Below, piece after piece: positions 49,139-61,300 of a stretch of DNA of 64,000 nucleotides (position 1 is the first letter of the stretch; each line of letters begins with the position of its first letter). The notes beneath the pieces are model-generated. The model made no database searches. It had not been told where the DNA came from and worked only from the letters and a program-made list of their open reading frames with translations. The DNA is taken from positions 6,035,297-6,099,296 of the forward strand of contig NC_133230.1 in the NCBI RefSeq assembly GCF_040436345.1, written 5' to 3'. The position numbers and the translations under genes were made by a program. The DNA comes from Pagrus major. Lineage: Eukaryota; Chordata; Actinopteri; Spariformes; Sparidae.

Positions 49139-52100
49139 ATGGATGACGCCCAAGAGCAGGACCAGTACGAGGAGCGCCTAAAAGAAGTCTTCAACAGTTT
49201 TGACGCCAGTGGCTGTGGCTCGCTGTGCCCGGAGGAACTGTCTGACCTCTGCCTGTCTCTGCACCTGGATGATGCCACACCTGCTCTGCTCCAAACACTG
49301 CTGCAGAACCAGGACCGCCTCACTGCCAGGGTACGTTTAATCCTGAGGAAAAGATGTTGTTCTGGTCTTAAAGGTGTGCAATAGTTGTATTTGCAGAATT
49401 TATATTCTTATTTTTCTGCACGTGAGTCGTGGCCTTTTGGCTTTCCTGCATATAGGGTCCTTTGAATTTGGCAGGCGCCCATGTCGAGCCACTCCTGCTC
49501 TCAGGTCTTTGTGTCTCCAGGCTTTCTGGTGCTTTGTTAGCTGTCTTGTTGAGGAGAAAATGTGCCCCCATCAGCCGTGATCCCAGGTGTCTGTCGTCAG
49601 GACAACCGAGCCAGCTAATCACCATTCACAGATGCATTTCTTTGAGTGTGCTCCATGTGAACATTTATGAAATGGAAAGGACACTGGTCTGATCTGAACA
49701 ATTGGACCTCAGCTTTGCAGTTTCACAGGATCTCTGGTGTGAATTTTGGGATGTGATAGAGATGTTTTCCAAATTGCTCCACACTTTTGCATAAACTTGT
49801 GTTTGTATATAAGCGTGTGGACAGACGGATGGCTATTGTTTTGCCCGTGCGGGCGTGTGTGGGCGGGGGTGAATGTTAGCAGAGGGCTGGTGAGCTGATT
49901 GCCTGCTCATGGCATCCAACAATAATGTCAAAAAAGGAAGAAGAAAACACACAAAAAGCCGGCAGCCGCCCGCCTCAATGCACAATGAAAATCAGCATAT
50001 TCAGGGTTAGCAGCTGTTGATTCTTGAAGTGTGACCTCCCTGCTCCTTGCTCAGCACACCCTCCTCCAACCAGACACCCAGGAACACCCAACCTCCACCC
50101 GGCACACTGGGAATTACATCCGGTCTGAGGAATTTTATGAACTTTTTGCTGCACATACTGAGCATTGCTTGCATCTCACAAAAACATTGCATTTTTCTTC
50201 ACTCTTGTTTCAGGTTGACTTTGACCAGTTCAAGAATGCACTCATCCTGGTGTTGTCCTCAACTATTGAGCCACCTCAAGAAGAGCAGGAGACCGTGTCG
50301 ACACGAGGTGAAGTCTGATTTCTGTTGTCTTTCACTCACTTGTCAGGCTGAAAACAAGCACGAAGCATGAAGCTACGTCAGTAACATCCCATATCGGTTT
50401 AATATTAAACTCTAAGGAGGCTTTTTCCATTCAACCATGAAGGTGACTTGTGAATCAGTGTTACAGCCCCCATGCTGAGTCAGCGGTAAATCTACATACG
50501 GAGGCACTGAGCCAAAAGCGTCGGCCCAAAGCCAATTAGCCGGCAGTTGAACTATTTGCACTGTCATGGTTTGACCACTGGCAGGGTTTGTTATTGTACA
50601 GACATGGCTAACACAGTTGTGTTATTTGTTGTTACTAACAACCCAACTTGTTTAATCTTTCTTGTTTTTGTGAATGAATATTCCCTCCTGCTGGTTAATG
50701 CATCATTTTAGCTCCGGTATTTTATTGTCCACACGGCACACTGACGACATGTTTGGTGCATTCCACCACCGACTATCTCAAAGTTTGTAGACGCTGTGCT
50801 CGGTTAGTCAAGCAAAGCGATTACACTTTGTTGGCTCTCTTTATGGGCTATAATTTCCCAGATACTGATAAATTGCCAATAACATAATTTTTCCAATATT
50901 GGGCCGATAACTTATTAGTCCGATGTATATCGTGTATCCCTATTTAGGACTGTTGGTTGGACAAAAGTAGCAATTTGAAGACGCCACTTTGGACGGGAAA
51001 TTTCCCCTTTTTTTTTTTTCTTCACATGACTAAATGATTACTCAATCAATCCTGAAAATAATCAGCAGACTAATCGATAATGAAAGTTATCATTAGTGTC
51101 AGCCCTAGTATGGTCAGTATTTGTCTTATTGTCAATGAAGCATAAAGTCTGTTAAACCTTCAGTGAATTTCTCTGACCTTTTCAACAGTTAGCACTGGAC
51201 ACACTGTCAACCTTTCAGTATCACGTCTCTTTCATTCAAACAAATAGGAACATGTGGCTGCTGAAGAGTCTTTGGTTATCAGTTTTAGAGAAGTTGTTTT
51301 GGAGAAGTATCCGCTGAAGGCTGTGTCAGATATTAGTCATGGAACATTTTTAGTAATGGGCTCTGTCGTGCACTTTGACTTTTATTTTGACAGTTTCTTG
51401 TCGTTGCATCTCCTCAGAGTCTCCTGAGATCCAACCAAAGTTCGTGAAGGGCAGCAAACGCTACGGCCGCCGCTCCACGCCAGAGTTCATCGAGCCTATT
51501 TCGGACTTGTCCGAAGTTAGAACTGCAAATCCGGAGGAACGGGAGGATCTGGAGGACAACTATGACTCGGCTGTTCCCAGAAAGCGTGAGGTAAAAGGCT
51601 AAGAGCAAGCACTGTCCTGAACCTCCAGACGCAAGGATGCCATCCTTATCGCCTCCTGTCCTTGCATGCACTGAGTATCTCGGCAGCCACTGACGGGCAG
51701 CGAGGTGTTTATTCTTAGCTAATCAGCTTAGTGGCATGCAGGGTAGAGCCTGAAACGTAATGTAGATGTTCAAACGCAGGAGGTTCTGTTCAAGGCTCTG
51801 TTCATTGCATAACAACACAGCACTGTCTGAAAATAACACTGTGGGCATAATTACTGTTTAATAAGCCTCCAGTAATCGAGGTGTAAACGCAGTGTTTGTG
51901 TGGCGACGCACAATGTTGACAGTTCAGTGTTTCCTGATGTGACTGGTTGAGTTTGAACTTTGCCTGAGCGTGTACGCTGGCGGTGATGTGGTGGTCGAGG
52001 CAACAGCACGGTGATTCAGGAATTTCCTTTGTGTGCAAACAGATCAAACAAAAAAAGAAGAGCGACTGGCGCTGATTGGACTGTTTATGGTTGTCAATAT

Positions 52101-55100
52101 TTCCCTTTTATTCAAGATTGGCAGTAGGAGCCTCCCATTGTCTGGACAGGACACGCTGCTGTGTCAGAGTTGTATATAGCATCAGTTCAGTCATGGCCAT
52201 GCACAGCTGAACACTCTGCATGGCTCCTCTGCTTGATCATCTTGGATTATCCTCACTGCTGACATAGAGAGTTGTTTGACATACGTACGCAGGTCTAAGC
52301 TCGCAGTCTGCGCGTCCATGACAGGCAGAAATAAACAACAACACCAGCAAGATGTCCCAGGATGTTTAGTCCTGAAAATCTATTTGGCTACAAGGTAGCA
52401 GGGCTGTACTGATAATTAATGGGTTAGTTGTCTAACAGAAACTTATTGTCGGATATTTTGATCATAAACAATCAGTAATCTCAGCTTCTCAGATGTGAGA
52501 ATTTTTCTGTTTTATATCATTTTTAAATTGCATGTCGTTGGGTTTTGGACCATTTGGTTGCATTAAACAGGCGATTTGACGACACCACCATGGGCATTAA
52601 CTCTTAAAGACCTTTTTGGGGTGCCTGACTTGCCTGTATTTGTTTTGTTTTGTGGTCCTTCCCTATTCTAGCAGTCAGCATCATGCAACGTTTGATTAGG
52701 GAGAACCTTAAGTTTCAGTCTTTTATTGTCATATTATCCCAGCAAGTTTTCATGGCCTTTACTGACCATGTAGATATGTCTTTGGCTACAACCATCACCT
52801 AGAAGAAGGAAACTAAGTGGGTTTCCTTGATGAATCAGTGCTGCAGCTTGTGATGGTGTGATCACGTTCACTACATAAACCATAAATGCCCAAACAAGAC
52901 GTGTGATATCTCTGAAAAGCTGCTTATGTGAGTTTTTAAAGCATATGGACGGGATTAACAGTTCAAAAGTCATTGCACACTTCAGGACACTAGCTGTTTA
53001 TAGCTGCTGCTGGCTGTCTAGGTCTTTGAGGGTAAAGAGACGTATCTCTATTTTTGGACATCTTAATAACTAAATAACTAAATTTATTACTTGAAAAAGG
53101 GCTCGAAATATTAATAGTTGCTGAAAATAATGGTTTTGGCCAAGTAAAAGATTTACCTTCAGTCAGCAGGTTGATTTTTCATACAAACAGCAGGTATAAT
53201 GTGCTGCAGCACAATAAATCACGACAAAGAAAAGGCCCCACTGAAACGCTATAATGATGGCCGGTTCAGCTTGTGCACGGATGGATGTGTTAATATTCTG
53301 CGTATTGTCTGCGGTCCTTACTCCACCCCAGATGCCTTCCATCCAAGACAAACACTATTGGAGACATTGAACTGAAGCGTGTCTCGTGTATTGAGTAATC
53401 TACGTCGCAACAATGCTACAATGTCCGGCCTGGGGACCAGCAGATGGGGATGGGTCAGGGGGGCTCTGCTGCAGGGACTGCAGGCCCGGTGCTGTGGGAG
53501 GAGGAGGGTGTAGGACTGTGACAGAGGAACAATGAGCCCCACCACCCCCACCCTCATGGATGCCTTTGCACCATGTATCAAAACGCCACTTGCAGGATCC
53601 CATCTGTTCTTCATTCCCTCACTGTTTGCCTCCCGAACAATAGATTGGTTTGGTTGGCTGGGATTGGGCTGGAGAGCAGTGGGTCACTACAAAATAAAAG
53701 CCCTGCTCCTTTCATATTTCTTGACAAGCACAAAAAAACTTTCAGATTTTAAAACTCTGCTCCAGTTTTTGATTTAAGAGTAAGAAAAACACATTTTGAT
53801 TTTTAAACTGCAAAACGTCTTTTTCAGCAACATCTTTCCATTTCTGCAGTTGTAACTTTAGTTAAGAAAAATTACCACAACAAGTTTATTTTCTCATGTG
53901 TTGACAGTACAAACATGTTTTTTAAATGAGGCGAGGTTGAATATGGGTGTAAAGAGGGTGCAGTGCTGGGTGGGGGGGGGGCTGTCTGACAGAAAAACAC
54001 AACAGAGCTTTTGTAATGGCACGAATAGCAAATCAGGACAAGTGTGTCTGGGCATGACACACTTTGTTTACCTTTTGTCTTTTCCCAACATATTAATAGT
54101 GTTATTTTCCTCATGTGCACCATTTAAAAACAAAACTACCAGTTATCTAACCTCTGTGTTTTTGTCTCTAACAGCGCTGGAACGCTCACGAAGCAAACAC
54201 AGAGGAATATGAGGCAGAAGGTATGTTACGTCATAGTACTTTTCAGAAAATTGACTGTATGAGTGTTTGTTACAACCTGATCAGTGTTTTACTTCCTGTG
54301 TAGGTCAGATGCATCTCTGGAACCCCGATGAGCCGAGCACGCCTCGGGGATCCATCGCTTCCCTGTCGGCCTGTTTAGAGGAGAGACTGCGCGAAGCCTG
54401 CGGCGAGCTGGCGATACCGTGGGTCGGATGTGCCGGTCACACTGAACTGCTCGCTCTCTGTGAACACCTGGGCCTGGAGGTGAGGATCAAAATGAACAGA
54501 GGCCTTGTTTATTTTACTTTTTTGCATAAATGATTCATTAAAAGAAAGAACATGCCTGCTCTCTCTAACTACAAAAATATCCACATTTATTTTTCAGGTG
54601 AACATGGACGTGCTCCAGAGTCTAACCGGCGATGGCGTGATGAACGTTCAGGAGTTTGTTTCCAGGGTTGTGAACCAGAACAAACCCCCGACGCCGTCCG
54701 CCTCCACCCCCTACAGACAGCTCAAACGACACCACTCCACCCAGGTACGGTCACAATTCATTTCCTTTAATAAATGATTTATTTGTTATAGCTTCAGAAT
54801 AGTTTTCTACATTGTCAAAGATCTACAATTTGAATCCTTTAAACAAATTACAACTGAGAGAAGACATGGCTTTACTAGAGATTCCTCTACATGCAACGTT
54901 TTTTCTCTCCGTGCAGCCCTTCGATGAGGGAGGTCGTAGGATCGCCACTCCGTCTGCCCTGACGAGCACCATCGGGATGCGTCTCTTCTCCACCCTTGAT
55001 GACGGAACCGGTTTCACTCCAGTCGAACACATTCTGGACGCCTGGCTGGAGGAGGGGATCGAAAACAGCACTGAGATCCTGCAGGTGCCGCACTCGACTT

Positions 55101-55330
55101 ATTCTTCCAGATATGACTGTGGACATTAGTCTCAGTTATTAACAGTATTTTATGTTTTATACACTGTAAGTGATTTCTTTTCTTTTTTTGCAGGCTTTGA
55201 ACTTCGACCTCGATGGAAAACTGAGTCTTGGTGATCTCACCATGGCGCTCGAAAATGAGCTGCTCGTTACTAAGAATGGGATTCACCAGGCGGCACTGGC
55301 AAGCTTCAAGGCTGAGATTAGATATCTCTT
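49139..55330 (+). CDS. nin: nin exons 1-8: N-terminal EF-hand region
   Basis: These exons cover residues 1 to about 377. The first EF-hand-like loop is at residues 22-33 (DASGCGSLCPEE) with Asp at position 1 and Glu at 12 but Cys at position 5, so calcium binding is doubtful. Another helix-loop-helix is at residues 337-348 (DLDGKLSLGDLT). The block GSKRYGRRSTPEF is at about residue 106 and PSASTPYRQLKRHHSTQ closes exon 6. In human ninein this region carries the EF hands and a GSK3B/centriole-linked N-terminus. The ATG at 49139 has G at -3 and G at +4 and is the first in-frame Met after the acceptor. Confidence 0.92.
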
Positions 55331-58300
55331 GTGAGTATGACTCATCATTCGAAGCTAAACACTGTTTATATTGGATTAACTATATTTAGCATCGTTCTGA
55401 ACCTGTTATTCTGAGATAAAACCTGCAGGATTATGGTTGGTTTGTTTCTGTTCATGAGTAAATCTTTGTTGTTTTTCCTCCTGGCAGAGAGCGAGTCGAC
55501 AGGGAACTCAGGGAGAAAGAGAAAATCCGATCGGACCTGGAAAAAGCTGAGAAACTTAAAGCTCAGCTCGCCACTGAGGTGGATGAGCATCACTCTGCGA
55601 TTGAGCACACGAATAACCTCAATCTCAGGTAATTTATACCATCAGATTACGTCAGCAGCTGTCCTTGTTTTTTAGCTGTTTGTCCACTGAGGTGTACAGA
55701 ACATATTTGGTACAGTCAGTATTATAGTGTTCTCTGAATGTCTACAGGAAGCTTGAACAGGACCACAAAGAGAAGCTAGCAGCGATGCGATCAGAGCTGA
55801 TGAAGGAGATGGACCAGCTCCAGCAGCAGGCCGGCCTGCAGCGAGAGGAGCTGGAAGCGGAGGTCCAGAAGATCAGGGAGGATGAATCTTTTCTCCGAGA
55901 TCACCTCTCCATCTCTGTGAAGGTACCGGAAAGCTTTGTGCTGATATGATTCGATGACAGTTGTGATGTTTGTCTCTTTGCATTATCGTCGTCTTATTTG
56001 AAAGAAACAAATGTACCTTTGTTGTCGCTATCTTTATTTTTAGGAAAACAGACGTCTGGAAATGGAGTTGCTGGACAACACTGAAAAACTGATGGAGGCG
56101 CAAAACCAGATTACAAAACTCCAGACAGTTGTGGACAACATTACGAAAGAAAAGGTAGAGACATTTTATGGACTTTTTGTTTGTGTCTGATTTATTTTAT
56201 GCTTTCTGTGCAGCAGGACACTAACTCGCAAATGATCTTATTGTCTTCAGTTTGGAGACCTGGACCCCGGCAGCGCAGACTTCTTCCTCCAAGAGGAACG
56301 GATCAAACAGCTACGTAGCGGCTATGAAGCTCAGTACAGGGTAATTGCATATGAATCCCCAAAAGAATTAAATATTTGTATTTATGACGCACATGTTTAA
56401 CTAACGCTGCTTTTCATTTGATAGGAGCTGCAGGATCGTATTGACGAGCTGCAGTCGGAGCTGCAGGAGTTTCACAGTCTCGGACGAGTTCATCCGTCCT
56501 GCAACAAACCTCTCTCTGAAGAGCTGGAGAGCAAAAGCCCGGGCATGGAGTCCGATCCAGGTAGGCCTAATGAAGACCTGCAACACATAAAGTCCCTGGA
56601 GAGCTCATTACTGAGCACTTACTCATCTGTTCAAGACAACAAACTGTACATAGAAACGCTGTCAAATGTCCTCAGCTTCACCCACTTGTGACTTTTTGCA
56701 GGTATCGGTTCAGAGGAGGTTCAGCCGTTCAGCATGAGCCTCGAAGCGGAGATGATGTTGGAGCAGCTGAAGGAGCAGCACCTGCAGGAGATAGAGGAAT
56801 TGCGAAATCAGCTTGAAAGCAAGGTGAGAGCTTACTTTTTCCCCATCGTTGTGGAACCATCCCTGAGAAGAAGTTTAACTGTCCCAAAGTTTATCCAAAC
56901 TGTCCCCAAATCAAAATGTTGTTTGTTTACTTCTCACCACAGATCACCGAATTTGACAAGATGGTAGAAAAGCAGAGGGTGACCCATGAAGACCAGAAGG
57001 CTGCTATAGCCCTCAAGTACCAGCAAGAAGTCCAGGCTTTGAGGGAGGAGATGGCCAGCGTCCAGAGCCAGGCGCAGGCCCTCCAGAGCCAGCTCGAGCA
57101 GGCGGAGCTGGAGCGGACTAGTCTGGAGCAGACGCAGGCCGAGGAGAGGGAAGAGCTGGAGGATCTGCAGGAGGAGGAAGTGGGAGCTCTCAGAGAACAG
57201 CTGCTGCAGTCCCACATCTACACCGCAGACCTGGAGGAGCAGCTGAAGACCCTCGAAGCCCAGCAGGCAGAGAGGGATGAAAACCTTGCCAGTGAGACGG
57301 AGGAGCTGAGGAAACAACACGCCATTGAGATTAAGAAACTGGAAGAGGAGCGTGTAAACGTTCTGGAAGAGGAGAGGAAGAAACTGCAGGAAGAAACGGC
57401 AGAGTTGGAGAAGAGATTGTTAGATGACGGTGAGAGGGAGAAGGAACAGCTGCAGCAAAGCCATGAGGATGAACTGAAGGCCAGACTAGAAGAGGCAAAG
57501 GTGAGGTTTGAGGAAGAGCGTGATGAGATCGTACAGAGGCTGACAGAGCAGTGGCAGAAAGAGAGGGCTCAGCTGGATGAGCAGAATAATGAGTCTCTGC
57601 AGGTGCTGCTGGAGGAGGAGATGTTGAGACTTGTCAGGGAACAAGAAGAGAAGGAGAGCAAGCTGAGGGAGCAGTGGGAGAGCGAACGAGCTCAGCTTCA
57701 GGAGCGTCAGGAGGAGGCCGTGCTGGAGAGGGTGCTGCAAGAACGGTCACAGTTACAGGAGCAGTTTGAGCAGAGGCAGAAAAGGCTGAAGGAGGAGTGG
57801 GAGAAGGAGAGACTGCAGCTGGAGGAGGATTACGAGGGGATGCTCCAGGAGAGGCTGAGCGAGGAGAGGGAGAAGTTTGAGACGGAGAGAGAGGAGGAGG
57901 AGAAGAGGCTGGAGTTATTACTGGCAGAGGAGAGGGCTCGGCTGGAGGAGAGCCACCAGGAGGCGATGAAGCTGCTGACCGTCAAACACACCGAAGAGAG
58001 GGACGCTCTCAGCAGCATGCTGGACAAACTACGAGAGGACATCACTCAGGAGAGGTGAGACATTTGAGATATTTGCTTTGTTCTTAAACAGGAATAGTTC
58101 TTTGGCATTTTGGGAAATGCATTTTTTTGTTGTCTTGCCAAGAATAAGAGGAGAAGATTGATGCTATTATGTGCGTTTTTTGAATATGAAGCCACAGCGA
58201 GGAGCTTTTTAGCTTTGCTTAGCACATAGATAGGACGGGGGAGAAACAGATAGCCTGGCTGAGTCTGGAGGTAAAGGACTGAGGCTTTTGAGCTAAATGC

Positions 58301-61300
58301 TAACAAACAAGTGCAACACTGTCTGAAATGTGTGCTGTTATCCCTGTACTTAAACAATCTCACAGGCATTTTGATCTATTTTCTATGAGCTGATATATGA
58401 GAGTGGTATCAATCTTCTCACCTAACTCCCAGGGAGAAAGCAAATGAGCATACTTCCCAAAATATCAAATGAATCCTCTTTAAATAATCTATAATAATGT
58501 TTGCTGTGCTTTTCAAAACTGTTGCTGTAACGTTAATAACCATGTACAGGAGCGACATCGAGATCAGCTTCTCCCAGAGAATCAAGGAGGTGGAAGATCG
58601 TTTCTCAGGTGATCAAGAATCTGTTGCGAAGCGTTTTCAGGCCGATGTTTTGAAACTTGAACAGCACTACCAAAGCGAGCTGAAGGCCCTTTCTGAAAGC
58701 CACGTCAAGCAGAAGCTCCTCTGGGAGGCTCAGCTACAGGAGGCCCTCGAGAACGCTGAGGAGCAAAGAAGAAAGATGGAGGAGGGGATGGAGCAAGAAA
58801 GAGAGAGTCTGGATCAGCAGCGGAAGACGGAACAGCACGAGCTAGAAAGTCTTCACAAAGAGGAAGTGGAAGAACTTGTGAGGAAAAACCAGCAACTGCA
58901 AAATGAATTAGACGAGTTGATCAGCAGGGCTCAGACTAAAGAGATCGAGCTGAGTAGGCAGCTGAACGACCTCCATAACCGGCTTCAGGAGAGCCTGGAA
59001 ACCAGAGATGAGCTTCTCGCTCAGTCTGAGAAGAAGGCGCTCGAGGTGGAGCTCCTGCTGAATCAAACCGTGGAGGATTTCAAACAGGAGAGGGAAGAGC
59101 TTCTGAGCAGCCAGTCAGAGCTCGAGGCGAAAAACAACGAGCTGCTGTCCATTTCTGAGAAGCAGATCAGCGAGAGGATCGAGCTGCTGACGGAGTGCGA
59201 TGATTTGAAGATGAAGATCGAGGAGCTGGAGATGCTGCTTAAACAGGCGGCGGTGGACTTTGAGCTCGAGCGGAAGGAGCTACGGGAACATGTATCCACT
59301 CTTGAGGAGAAGTTTAAAGATAATCCAGAGAATGAGAGAGAAGAGTTCATAGAAGAGAGAGATATGCTGAAGATCAGAATTAAAGAGCTGGAGATGGAGT
59401 TGAGTCGGGTTTTGTCTTCTGCAGTAAAGGCTGAGGAGGAGTCGTGTCTTGTACCCCCTGAAATCTGTCTCAATGATGATGTTATCCTTGTTCCAGATGT
59501 GGATGTAGAGATGATAACGGAGGACCCTGATGCTGTGGATGGAGGTTCCGACGAACATGGTGAACAAAAATGTGTGACTGAGGGTGATGAGGCATGGCCT
59601 GAAAGCGCCCAGGCAGTTGAAGGAGACCCTAAAGTCGGCTGTTGTTCTGCAGAAATTAGACGTGGTGACCCAGATGACAATAATTCAAATATTGTATCCA
59701 AAATCCAAACCGTTTCCCCAGAGATGCCATGTGATGCCGCCTCGTCCCTCGAGGCGTTCGAAGGTGAAGATGCCGTTGATGTTGGTGAGAAAAAAGCAGC
59801 TCTCGCATCATGTGAGGAGGAAAACAAACCTCAAGCTGCGGACAATGAAGGCCGTTACCGTGAAGATGAGCCGTGTCATGAGACTGTGGTTGATCCCTCA
59901 GTGCTGGAGGAGATGGCTGACCCCGATGAGCTGTCTCTAGTGGATGCTGAGGTTACTTGTTTAGCAGAAAACTCTCACAGCTGTGAACAAGAGGATGAAC
60001 TTGTGTCCGACTCAGACTGCGAACGTTTAACCGCCGATATAAAGGATGATTATCTGGAAACTCCGGATGACGATTGGGAGGACAGAGAATATTCTCTCCT
60101 GAAGCTTCAGGCTTTGTATAACACCGCAACGGAGGAGAACATCCTCCTGCATGAGAAGATCTCTCTGCTTCAACAGAAGACGGAAATATTAGAGAATCTT
60201 CTGGCTCATAACAGTGAAAAGATCAAAACCGGCCATCAGATATTAGAGGAGAACTACAGCCTCAAAGTTAACATGCTTCTCCTGATGGAGCACGTCAAAG
60301 AGCTGCAGATGAAGGTCTTAAAGACGACAGAGCTTCAGATTAGATATGAAGATTGCATGTGTGAAAATGCCAAACTGAAAGACCAAAACGGTGAACTTGA
60401 AAGGAGAGTTTGGAGCCTCGAAGGAAAGATGAATATCTTTCTCGATTTCCAAGATCATTCCAAGATTTCGCTGGCGGATGATATCAGCAGGATGCGAGGA
60501 GAGAGCAGTAAGCTCTCCGAGTTGTTCAGTGAACTGGAGAGGCAGCAGAGCCCCGCAGAAGAGTCTCTTCTGGATCAGCTGGAGGTTAAAGTTCAAGCGG
60601 CAACCCATCTGGGGGACCGCTGTGACGAGTTTGAGAAGGGGAACACCAGCCTTCGCCGAGCCATCACAGAGCTACAGGACAAGTCGCAGACACTAAATGA
60701 AACGACGCAGGCTCATAGGTAACGTGGAGAGAAAAAACTAGGAACCAGTCCCTCCGTGTCTCCTGTGGCCTCTTCTCCCATCCCTGTGGTGTTGTGAGTC
60801 ATACGAGCGCTCCTCCTTTTGTTTCCAGTCACAACGTAGAGCTGTGTCCCACCTGTGATTAGGCTCCTCAACCCTTTCGTGCGACGCAACAGATCTTGAA
60901 CACTTGTGCTGCTTTTGATCCCTGTAGATCACCAGTGGGAGTTCGGTGTGTTGAAATCATAGATGCAAGTGACTGTCTTACCTATTCTGTTGTGTAATTT
61001 GTACACCATGCCACTGAATTATATCTAGTTTTCTTTTTTCTAATGAGGTTTTGTCTGTTTACAGATCTGAGGCCAGTCGTCTCGCTGAAGAAAACGTCGT
61101 CCTCAGGCAGAAGCTTGCTGCGTTGAAGGAGGAGGAGACACAGGAAGAGTTGATGTAAGAGACAAGACGTTTAATTAGCCAACAGTTACCTCTGTGTTGT
61201 TATTGTCATGTAACATTTTCTTCAAATTTTTGATTTTAGGCAAAAATTGGTGCACTTAAAGAAGGGGAATATCGCAGCTCAGAAGGAAGCGGAGACTTTC

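Noticed and set aside
56927-57740. Antisense Leu/Ser-rich ORFs
   Set aside because: They are shadows of nin exon 15, whose coiled-coil codons leave the other strand free of stops.
59063-59827. 254-codon minus-strand ORF, Ser-rich
   Set aside because: It is opposite the giant nin exon. Glu/Leu-rich codons (GAG, CTG) read as Ser/Leu on the other strand, so long antisense frames are expected.
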